Shown here: positions 1 to 5,834 of the stretch, piece by piece
Layout: the number at the start of each line of letters is the position of its first letter
How positions within the stretch are numbered: the first letter of the stretch is position 1
Assembly: GCA_017645945.1 (NCBI GenBank)
Contig: JAGCNL010000027.1
Location: 1-38,034 of the forward strand
Direction of reading: 5' to 3'
From: Salinivirgaceae bacterium
GTDB lineage: Bacteria; Bacteroidota; Bacteroidia; Bacteroidales; SZUA-534
DNA length: 38,034 bases
Translations under genes and position numbers: made by a program
Notes under the pieces: generated by a model
Told to the model about the DNA's origin: nothing
The model's database searches: none
The model's input: only the letters and a program-made list of their open reading frames with translations

Positions 1-221
1 GAAACTCTTATGCGTCAGCACCTTATAAATTTATGGGTGGGCGGGCGGGACGTTGCGAAGCACCGCTTTCGGCTGTCGGCTACGCTCCTTTTTTCACAAA
101 TCGACATCGGGCGATTGCGCGATTACGGAACGTTATCGGGCAATATTGGGCATCGTAGCCGTCAGCCGACAATAGTTTTGCCGCCAACTAAATTATTGTT
201 CAACCAAAAAATTGTACCACT
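1..221 (+). other. Left-edge segment without a confident gene
   Basis: One plus-strand frame is open from base 1 to a TGA at 223-225. That stop overlaps the next start as ATGA, so this could be the tail of a gene cut by the window edge. The translation (rich in Arg, Leu and Ile) shows no domain that I recognise and no membrane segment. The other two frames stop at about 26 and about 156. I treat the stretch as unassigned. Confidence 0.25.
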
Positions 222-518
222 ATGAGTAAAGTGAAAGACAATCTGGTAACCGAAGGTTTATCAGGAAAGATTGGCGGCCGTTACTGCTTCAGAAACAAAA
301 ACGGCAAAACTATCCTCTATCGCTTGGGTGTCCGCTCGGGCGAAATGAGCGACGCGCAGTTGGAAGTTCAAGAGAAGTTCAAACTTGCCGCAGCGCAAGC
401 ACGAGCCGACTTGAAGGACGCAACCAAGAAAGCCGAATGGGAAGCCGTTGCGCAGTCATCGGGCAAGTATTCAACAGCGTTCGGCGCGGCAATGTCGCAC
501 TATTACAACACGCTGTAA
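222..518 (+). CDS. Small conserved Bacteroidetes phage/mobile-element protein (98 aa)
   Basis: The 98-residue protein opens with MSKVKDNLVTEGLSGKIGG. This start is familiar from short conserved proteins of Bacteroidetes prophages and integrative elements, which usually lie near structural or lysis genes. After a short beta-type N-terminus (GRYCFRNKNGKTILYR, about residues 19-34) the rest is a charged, Ala/Lys-rich helical region ending in an aromatic tail (YYNTL). There is no signal peptide, membrane helix or catalytic motif. It is the first clear gene of the plus-strand run that continues with holin, amidase and spanin. Its start overlaps the stop of the preceding open frame as ATGA. The function is unknown. 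The family match is from memory of the N-terminal motif. Confidence 0.7.
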   Translation: MSKVKDNLVTEGLSGKIGGRYCFRNKNGKTILYRLGVRSGEMSDAQLEVQEKFKLAAAQARADLKDATKKAEWEAVAQSSGKYSTAFGAAMSHYYNTL

Positions 519-601
519 GCCAAAGAAGCGACAAACGAAAGGGCGGCGAAAGCCGCCTTTTCCGTTTGAGCGCGATTGTAAAACCCTAAAACAGTCAGAC
601 A

Positions 602-1069
602 ATGGAAAACATCCTAAAATACATTGGCACGGCTCTATTCGGCTTGGCTGCGTACTTGCAACCGACATTCCCGTTTATGGCCGTTTGCACCGTTGCCGTG
701 CTTTATGACGTGGTTAGTGCCTGGCGTTTGGCACGCCGAGCGAGAGCGGCACAACCTGGCAAAGCAAGCGGCAAATTCAAATCGAGTGCAATGGGCAAAG
801 TAATGGTAACACTGACAAAGGTTTACGGCCTTATCGTGCTTGCCTATTTGATTGAGAACGTGGTTTTTGAGGGAATGAATATGCGGTTGCCAAACATCGC
901 TGCAGGTGCGGTTTGCTTTTGGCAACTATGCTCGATTCTCGAAAACGAAGCCTCCTGCAACAACAGCAAATGGGCAAGAATAGCACGACGAATATTGATA
1001 GACAAAACCGCACGGCACTTTGACATTGACCTCAACGAACTGAAAAACGAACCTAAAACAAAATGCTGA
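602..1069 (+). CDS. Phage holin family protein
   Basis: The 155-residue protein has three hydrophobic stretches: about residues 6-35 (ILKYIGTALFGLAAYLQ and onward), about 70-90 (KVYGLIVLAYLIENVVF) and about 95-115 (LPNIAAGAVCFWQLCSILE). A charged linker rich in Arg, Lys and Ala lies between the first two, and the C-terminus is soluble and charged. This layout, with a DVVSAWRLARRARA segment after the first hydrophobic block, fits the Bacteroidetes phage holin family (toxin secretion/phage lysis holin type). A holin would form the inner-membrane hole that lets the endolysin reach peptidoglycan. The gene directly precedes an amidase and a spanin-like gene, which supports the call. CCTAAAAC lies at 585-592, nine bases before the ATG. 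Confidence 0.8.
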   Translation: MENILKYIGTALFGLAAYLQPTFPFMAVCTVAVLYDVVSAWRLARRARAAQPGKASGKFKSSAMGKVMVTLTKVYGLIVLAYLIENVVFEGMNMRLPNIAAGAVCFWQLCSILENEASCNNSKWARIARRILIDKTARHFDIDLNELKNEPKTKC

Positions 1070-1071
1070 CT

Positions 1072-1497
1072 ATGAGAGCGATAAACGAAATCATCATACA
1101 CTGCACGGCTACGGCCGCAGGGCGTAACGTGACAGTTGACGAGTTGCGTGCCTGGCACAAGCAACGCGGATTCAAAGATATTGGTTACCACTATGTTGTA
1201 ACGCTTGACGGCGACATAGTGAACGGTCGGCCGATAACAATGTGCGGCGCACATTGCCAAGGCCACAATGCCAACTCGATAGGCATTGCCTACGTTGGCG
1301 GTCTTGACGCTTGCGGCAAGCCTGCCGACACCCGAACGGAAGCGCAGCGCGAGGCGTTGAAAGTGGCTGTGCGAGTTCTGCGCGACGCATTTGGTGACGT
1401 GCCTGTGCACGGTCACAACGAATATGCAAACAAGGCTTGCCCTTGCTTTGACGTGAATGCTGAATTTGGAAACCAACCTAAAACCAACCGACTATGA
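1072..1497 (+). CDS. N-acetylmuramoyl-L-alanine amidase, probable phage endolysin
   Basis: This is an Amidase_2/PGRP-type enzyme that cleaves the bond between muramic acid and the stem peptide of peptidoglycan. The first zinc ligand lies in the HCTAT motif near the N-terminus. GYHYVV carries the family's conserved Tyr/His region, GAHCQGHNANSIGIAYVGG is the family core, and HGHNEYANKACPCFDV near the C-terminus carries the last His and the Cys ligand (usually KxCPGFDV). At about 141 aa it is a minimal catalytic domain with no cell-wall-binding module and no signal peptide, as expected for a holin-dependent endolysin. An upstream in-frame ATG at 1063 overlaps the holin stop. I prefer 1072 because it sits 12 bases after CCTAAAAC and gives the usual N-terminus MRAINEIIIHCTAT. 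Confidence 0.88.
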   Translation: MRAINEIIIHCTATAAGRNVTVDELRAWHKQRGFKDIGYHYVVTLDGDIVNGRPITMCGAHCQGHNANSIGIAYVGGLDACGKPADTRTEAQREALKVAVRVLRDAFGDVPVHGHNEYANKACPCFDVNAEFGNQPKTNRL

Positions 1498-2006
1498 TAG
1501 ACAAACACACAAAAATGAACGCTAAAATACTGTTGATTTGGGTTTTATGCTTGGCGGTAATTTGGTTGCTTTGGGGTTGCAAAAGCGGTAAGAATATCGG
1601 CCGAAGTGCAACGAGGACGGATTCGACCGCGCAGAGTGAGCAAACAACGATTATTGAGGTGGTTGCAAGCAACACCGACGCAATAAACAAAACAACGGCA
1701 AACAACGAGCGAGGGAAAAATGAAAGCCCAAAGGCTGAAAGAGGCAAACGTTGGCGATTTGCCGCGCAGCGGCCTGTTGAGCCTACGCTTGCCGACAAAG
1801 AGTGCGCTGGCGTTGTTGCCGACCTAATTGAGAACGGCGGCGGTGTTGTGAAAATCACGAGGACAAACAAAGCAACCTCAACCACAGACCGACAACAACA
1901 GCAACTCAATAGAGAGATACAACGACGGAATGACTGGGTTTTTAATTTGGGTGTGGTGGTGGCGGTGGCGGTTGGAATGTGGGTATGTTCCAAATTGAAG
2001 CGATAA
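1494..2006 (+). CDS. Candidate unimolecular spanin (lipoprotein with C-terminal membrane anchor)
   Basis: The 170-residue protein may start at the second ATG (1515, MNAKILLIWVLC), which gives 163 aa. A hydrophobic N-terminus ends in LLWGCKSG, a lipobox-like site with an unusual Trp at -2, so the Cys could be lipidated. A polar, Thr/Asn/Gln-rich periplasmic region follows. The C-terminus has one membrane helix (WVFNLGVVVAVAVGMWVC) and a positive tail (SKLKR). An outer-membrane lipid anchor plus an inner-membrane C-terminal helix in one chain is the architecture of u-spanins, which fuse the two membranes at the last step of lysis. Its ATG overlaps the amidase stop (ATGA at 1494-1497). No similarity to a named spanin is claimed; the call rests on topology and position. 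Confidence 0.6.
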   Translation: MIDKHTKMNAKILLIWVLCLAVIWLLWGCKSGKNIGRSATRTDSTAQSEQTTIIEVVASNTDAINKTTANNERGKNESPKAERGKRWRFAAQRPVEPTLADKECAGVVADLIENGGGVVKITRTNKATSTTDRQQQQLNREIQRRNDWVFNLGVVVAVAVGMWVCSKLKR

Positions 2007-2011
2007 AAGAA

Positions 2012-2045
2012 AAGGTTGGTAGCGTAGCGGTTACCAACCTTTTTT
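2012..2045 (+). terminator. Rho-independent terminator of the lysis cassette
   Basis: AAGGTTGGTA (2012-2021) pairs perfectly with TACCAACCTT (2032-2041) around a 10-base loop, and a T-run follows. It lies 6 bases after the spanin-like stop and separates the plus-strand lysis genes from the convergent minus-strand genes. Confidence 0.9.
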
Positions 2046-2064
2046 GTCGAGGGCGAAATAAAAC

Positions 2065-2514
2065 CTAAATAAATTTAAGCATTGCATTTTCACCTTTATC
2101 CAAAACATATAACTTCTTTTTTGCCTCCTTTGCTTTGTCTTTAAGGCTTGCTTTATCTGCTGAAGTTAACTGCTCTTTCAACTTTATGGCTTCTTTTTCG
2201 AGTTCTTTAATTTCATCAATTTTCGCTTCAATTGATTCGTCTTCTTGTGTTATTGAATTGAAGGCATCGATAATTTCATCTATTGCAGTGGTTGCGTTAT
2301 AAAATGTTTCTTCAAGTGTTTCAAGGTCATCGGCAATTTGTTCCATTTCGGTATACTTATCGGAAAACTGAAGAGATTCTGGTGCATTTTCGTATTTCTC
2401 ACGTTCATCATATGCCATTCCTTCAACATCATCTTCTATTTCTCTGATTCTGTTAATCATTGCTGTCAGTTCTGCAGCGTATTTAGAGAGCCTCTTTTTA
2501 GTTTTCTTATCCAT
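2065..2514 (-). CDS. Acidic coiled-coil phage-type protein
   Basis: The protein is 149 residues from ATG 2514. A longer reading to 2568 would add a hydrophobic stretch that looks like untranslated leader. The protein is almost entirely helical and charged (Glu, Asp, Lys), with heptad-like Leu/Ile spacing throughout, so it is probably a coiled-coil oligomer in the cytoplasm. The segment YENAPESLQFSDKY at about residues 40-53, followed by an acidic helix, resembles small proteins common in phages and mobile elements (pattern PExLQ...). No enzyme motif is present. It is the last gene of the minus-strand block and converges on the lysis-cassette terminator. Its function is unknown. Confidence 0.6.
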   Translation of the reverse strand: MDKKTKKRLSKYAAELTAMINRIREIEDDVEGMAYDEREKYENAPESLQFSDKYTEMEQIADDLETLEETFYNATTAIDEIIDAFNSITQEDESIEAKIDEIKELEKEAIKLKEQLTSADKASLKDKAKEAKKKLYVLDKGENAMLKFI

Positions 2515-2603
2515 AACCCAAACGTTAATAAATGATACAATAAGCCAAATATAGCAACAATTTGACACAACGCGATTAGGTGCTAACGATTTAGCGAGGG
2601 CGG

Positions 2604-2771
2604 CTAATCCATAAACAAATCACCGAAATTCGGACCAAACACCAACCTCAAAATCAAAGTCAACAACAAACCAAAGATAACGAGATAGACAGAGCCTGTT
2701 TTGTCCTGGTCTAAAATTGCCTTGACGCGAAAATACAACGCTGCCAACTTTGTGTCTTTCAATGGTTTCAT
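2604..2771 (-). CDS. Small membrane protein downstream of the NERD nuclease
   Basis: The 55-residue protein starts at ATG 2771 (MKPLKDTKLAALYFRV), 16 bases after the NERD stop. A basic amphipathic N-terminus is followed by one strong membrane helix (VYLVIFGLLLTLILRLVF) and a short acidic tail ending FGDLFMD. A longer in-frame reading to 2879 would overlap the NERD gene and adds nothing recognisable. Its position suggests co-transcription with umuD, umuC and the NERD gene. Both it and the NERD protein carry membrane anchors, so they may act at the same membrane site. This is inference only; I recognise no family. Confidence 0.5.
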   Translation of the reverse strand: MKPLKDTKLAALYFRVKAILDQDKTGSVYLVIFGLLLTLILRLVFGPNFGDLFMD

Positions 2772-2787
2772 CTGACTTTGATTAAGA

Positions 2788-3540
2788 TTAAGCGTTAGTG
2801 GTGAATTTGCAAGTTGGGTAATTGCTGCAGCCGTAGAACGAGCCGAATTTGCCTTTGCGCAGAACCAACTTGCCACCACAACGCGGACAGATATTGTTGG
2901 CTACTTTAAGATTATGCTGACGGACTGCATTACGGGCATTTTCCTTGTGTTGCTTTTCGGTCTCTTTTGTGCTTTCAATACGCTTGTGTTCTATTCTGGC
3001 AGAGTATTCCCACGCTATTTTTTGCTCAACACAAGGCTTGCTCAACAGCATAATCTTATCCAACAACTCGGAACCAAAAACAATGTGCGCTGAATAAACA
3101 TCGATATTCAAATCGGCCGAACCGACAAAACAAATGATTGAGTGAATTGGAATTTCGGGCAGACCGCAAAACAACTTTTTGAGAGCCATTATGTGGCTGT
3201 AGTTTTGGCGGACAGGATTCACCATTTCGAACTTGCTGCGGCGAAAACATTGCTTCCAATACTCGCTTTTCTCATTGCCATAGATAACGCCCGAATAGTT
3301 TTTGGTTTCGATTACAAAGATTCCATATTTAGAAATTACAAGGTGGTCGATTTGGGAAGTGCCGCTATACGAGGGAATAATGACGTTGTTGTAAACTTTG
3401 TAATCGGGTGGCAATTTCGACAACAATCTTGCAACTCGCCTCTCACCCAAATTGCCAATAGACTTGGCAGAGAACGTCTTGATAATCCTAAACAGGACAA
3501 ACAAGATAACCACTATAAGGCCGATTTCGATAATGCTCAT
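2788..3540 (-). CDS. Membrane-anchored NERD-domain nuclease with C-terminal zinc ribbon
   Basis: The protein has 250 residues. Residues 1-20 (MSIIEIGLIVVILFVLFRII) form an N-terminal membrane anchor. The NERD domain covers about 30-145. It carries the restriction-endonuclease-like signature in SQIDHLVISKYGIFVIETKNYSG, with Asp of QIDH and Glu/Lys of ETK as the likely PD-(D/E)xK residues. A charged linker (about 175-205) leads to a topoisomerase-type zinc ribbon at about 213-250, with Cys pairs in CPRC and CSNYPTC. NERD proteins are predicted DNA-processing nucleases. The start codon overlaps the umuC stop by one base (TAATG), which indicates translational coupling to the DNA polymerase gene. 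A role at damaged or foreign DNA is inferred from that coupling. Confidence 0.82.
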   Translation of the reverse strand: MSIIEIGLIVVILFVLFRIIKTFSAKSIGNLGERRVARLLSKLPPDYKVYNNVIIPSYSGTSQIDHLVISKYGIFVIETKNYSGVIYGNEKSEYWKQCFRRSKFEMVNPVRQNYSHIMALKKLFCGLPEIPIHSIICFVGSADLNIDVYSAHIVFGSELLDKIMLLSKPCVEQKIAWEYSARIEHKRIESTKETEKQHKENARNAVRQHNLKVANNICPRCGGKLVLRKGKFGSFYGCSNYPTCKFTTNA

Positions 3541-4814
3541 TATTTAACAGTGATTACATCGTTTATGTTGCTTGTCTGATTGAGCGACTGCTGAAAGTTG
3601 GTGAGGTACAACTGCGGCTTTGCAAAACTCTGCGAGGCAAGTTTCACCGAATCCATTCCGTATTTATCGGTTAGCGAATCGAGCGCGGCCATTAACTTGT
3701 TGGACTTCTCAACTTTGGCTGTGTCCTCGAACAAATCAAACTGAATGTTCTCATCGCTGGCAATGTTCGATAGATAAACACCTGCTTTCTTATACTGCAA
3801 GCCTGGCCGATAAATTTCCTCTAACGCGCTGATTGCTGCATTGCAAATTGCGCGAGTGTCGGCGGTGGCCATAGAGAATTTGGTAGTTGCAAAATTGCCG
3901 TATTGCTCTAAATCTTCGCGGAACGGATTGGTTGACAAGAACGTGCTTACAGCGAGGCAAACAGAGTGCTGCGCACGAAGTTTGCGAGCGACTGCCACCG
4001 CATAATCGGAAATGTAAGAACGCAGCGTGTCGAGGCTGTCAGTCATATACGTGAAAGTGCGCGAGTGGCAAATGGATTGCTGCCTTTCGGGATTCTCAAT
4101 GCTGATTGAGGGAATGCCGTGTAACTCCTTCCACGTGCGCACACCGTTGATATTGAGCCAACGGCGAATGTGCGACTCGGGCGCGTTGTAGAATTGCAAG
4201 GCGGTGGCAACGCCGACGCTTTGCAACTTTGGCGCTGACCGACGACCAATGCCCCAAACCTCCTCTATCGGAAACTGTTCGAGAGCAATTTCGATTTTGT
4301 CTTTAGGCAAAACGCAAACACCATTATAGCCTTTGTAATGCTTGGCGTACCACGTGGCAACTTTGCCAAGTGTGTACGTTAGCGAAACGCCACAACTGAC
4401 GGGAATGCCTGTGCATTGCTCTACGTGCTGCTTAATTTTGAGTGCCGTTTCTCGAAGTTGGGCCTTATCGTCAGTTGGCAACTCACCGAAAAATTCATCA
4501 ACTGAATATTGCTGAAAGTTCTGCACTATATCCATATCACGGACAATCTGCATCAGGCGGCGGCTAAAATCGACGTACTTGGGCAGATTGGCAGGAAAGA
4601 CAGCCACATTGTTATCATTGAGCGTTTTAGCCACCTTGAACACTGGATTGCCGCGCTTTAGGCCGAGTGCTTTTGCCTCTTTGGTGAGTGCAAGAATGAT
4701 ACCGCCACCTGCCTCGTTGCAGTTTGCGACAACAACAGGCTTGCCTTGCAAGTCTGGGCGCAAAGCAACCTCACACGAGGCGTAGAATGTATTGCAATCA
4801 ATATGCAGTATCAT
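3540..4814 (-). CDS. umuC: UmuC, Y-family translesion DNA polymerase (Pol V catalytic subunit)
   Basis: The 424-residue protein is of normal length for UmuC. It opens with MILHIDCNTFYASCE, which holds the first catalytic Asp (D6). SVDEFFGEL gives D106 and E107, the palm-domain metal ligands. WGIGRRSAPKLQSVGV (about 195-210) is the helix-hairpin-helix segment and HSRTFTYMTDSLDTLRSYIS starts the little-finger domain. The C-terminus (QLYLTNFQQSLNQ) lacks an obvious canonical clamp-binding motif. With processed UmuD it would copy past DNA lesions at the cost of mutations. I chose ATG 4814; an in-frame TTG at 4841 would overlap umuD but adds residues that the family lacks. The stop shares a base with the NERD start. 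Plasmid and prophage copies of umuDC are common, and this one lies in mobile DNA. Confidence 0.93.
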   Translation of the reverse strand: MILHIDCNTFYASCEVALRPDLQGKPVVVANCNEAGGGIILALTKEAKALGLKRGNPVFKVAKTLNDNNVAVFPANLPKYVDFSRRLMQIVRDMDIVQNFQQYSVDEFFGELPTDDKAQLRETALKIKQHVEQCTGIPVSCGVSLTYTLGKVATWYAKHYKGYNGVCVLPKDKIEIALEQFPIEEVWGIGRRSAPKLQSVGVATALQFYNAPESHIRRWLNINGVRTWKELHGIPSISIENPERQQSICHSRTFTYMTDSLDTLRSYISDYAVAVARKLRAQHSVCLAVSTFLSTNPFREDLEQYGNFATTKFSMATADTRAICNAAISALEEIYRPGLQYKKAGVYLSNIASDENIQFDLFEDTAKVEKSNKLMAALDSLTDKYGMDSVKLASQSFAKPQLYLTNFQQSLNQTSNINDVITVK

Positions 4815-4837
4815 AGGGCGGCAACAATGACTAACGC

Positions 4838-5278
4838 TCAATACTTTTTCTTAATCACCCAACGCACGACACCAAACACTTTCAACTCTTCGTCTTCGGC
4901 TAATTCGATTGGCTTGTACTTTTTATTGCCTGCCATTAGAGAAACGCGGCCTTCGGACTGAACAATGCGCTTTAACGCAAACTCACCACGAAACATACAG
5001 ACTGATAGCGTTTTCTCGGTGGGCAATAAATCCCTATCTACTACAAGCAAATCGCCTTCATCAATGCCTTCCTCAATCATACTGTCACCCTTTACACGGA
5101 CAATATATGAAGCGGCCTGGTGCGTGATTAGTAATTTGTTTAGGTCGATTGGTTGCTGCATATAGGCATCATCGACGGGGCACGGGAAACCTGCGTGCAC
5201 AGGCACATCTGACATAGGCACCGACGGCTTGGTGTCGGTGGCGAGAGGGAAAAACTCGAAAGGCGGCTGCTTTTTCAT
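4838..5278 (-). CDS. umuD: UmuD, self-cleaving Pol V accessory subunit (S24 family)
   Basis: The 146-residue protein starts at ATG 5278 (MKKQPPFEFFPL). It has the LexA/UmuD self-cleavage layout. The predicted scissile bond is Ala29-Gly30 in HAGFPCP, the nucleophile is Ser66 in VKGDSMIEEGI and the general base is Lys103 in FALKRI. RecA-nucleoprotein filaments normally trigger cleavage, and the product then joins UmuC to form Pol V. The N-terminus is short and has no HTH, so it is UmuD rather than a LexA-type repressor. It lies 23 bases before umuC in the same operon. Upstream are a TATTTTTG box at 5297-5304 and two tandem palindromes at 5344-5371 that are probable regulatory sites. Confidence 0.93.
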   Translation of the reverse strand: MKKQPPFEFFPLATDTKPSVPMSDVPVHAGFPCPVDDAYMQQPIDLNKLLITHQAASYIVRVKGDSMIEEGIDEGDLLVVDRDLLPTEKTLSVCMFRGEFALKRIVQSEGRVSLMAGNKKYKPIELAEDEELKVFGVVRWVIKKKY

Positions 5279-5296
5279 AACTAAAATATTGTTTGT

Positions 5297-5304
5297 CAAA
5301 AATA
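5297..5304 (-). promoter_or_regulatory. Possible Bacteroidetes -7 promoter box for umuDC-NERD
   Basis: The minus strand reads TATTTTTG, matching the Bacteroidetes -7 consensus TAnnTTTG, 18 bases before the umuD ATG. A TTTG at 5320-5323 is the nearest -33-like element, but its 15-base spacing is shorter than usual. Confidence 0.4.
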
Positions 5305-5343
5305 GAAACAAAAACACGGCAAATATGGCGAACGGTGCAAAAA

Positions 5344-5371
5344 AACTGCCGACAGTTGACTGCCGACAGTT
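5344..5371 (-). promoter_or_regulatory. Tandem palindromic operator upstream of umuDC
   Basis: Two adjacent 14-bp units differ only in the first base: AACTGCCGACAGTT (5344-5357) and GACTGCCGACAGTT (5358-5371). Each is a dyad ACTG-N4-CAGT, so a dimeric repressor could bind each unit on the same face about 1.3 turns apart. They lie 66-93 bases upstream of umuD and after the ASCH gene stop. On the minus strand the unit nearest umuD is also followed by a T-run, so a weak terminator for the ASCH transcript is an alternative reading. Confidence 0.6.
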
Positions 5372-5407
5372 AACGATTTGAACAATAATGCAATTTACTT
5401 GCGGCTA

Positions 5408-5809
5408 TCATTCAGGCATTTTCTTTGCTCTGTGATTGTGCTGCTTTTCAATTATTTCGCCAAGGTGATACTCCAACATTACGTAAAGCCAAAAATCGTC
5501 GCCGTGCGGGTCGCCGTCATACAACATCAACCCGTCTTCATTTTTGATTACGTTGCAGTCGATTTTTGTGACTTTGACTAATGCAGTATCGCGGTCTTTG
5601 TTGTAACCCACATAGAACCGAATCGCATCATATTGTATTGGTACGTTTGGCTTGCCGTGTTCTTCATCTTCCACCATAAAGCCTTCATCGTCAACCTCAA
5701 CCAAGCGGCGCAAATTTGACGGTTTCAGTTCTCGATATTCGACTGTCTTTGTACCGTCCATAATCTGGTCGAACCAATACTGCTTGATAATTAATGTGAG
5801 TATTTTCAT
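5408..5809 (-). CDS. ASCH-domain protein, predicted RNA-binding
   Basis: The 133-residue protein starts at ATG 5809 (MKILTLIIKQYWFDQIMDGTKTVEYREL). The motif DGTKTVEYREL followed by YDAIRFYVGYN and a VKVTKID strand is the signature of small ASCH-fold (PUA-like) proteins found in Bacteroidetes phages and mobile elements. The GxKxxExR motif at the N-terminus marks the proposed nucleic-acid-binding cleft. ASCH proteins are predicted to bind RNA or modified nucleotides; no catalytic role can be assigned here. The start lies 25 bases after the methyltransferase stop, so the gene is probably the third gene of the helicase-methyltransferase operon. A reading start at 5857 would overlap the methyltransferase and is less likely. 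Confidence 0.75.
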   Translation of the reverse strand: MKILTLIIKQYWFDQIMDGTKTVEYRELKPSNLRRLVEVDDEGFMVEDEEHGKPNVPIQYDAIRFYVGYNKDRDTALVKVTKIDCNVIKNEDGLMLYDGDPHGDDFWLYVMLEYHLGEIIEKQHNHRAKKMPE

Positions 5810-5834
5810 ATTGAATCGATTTAAGTTACAAACG

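Noticed and set aside
4838..5278. LexA-type repressor
   Set aside because: The N-terminus before the cleavage site is only 29 residues with no HTH, and umuC follows.
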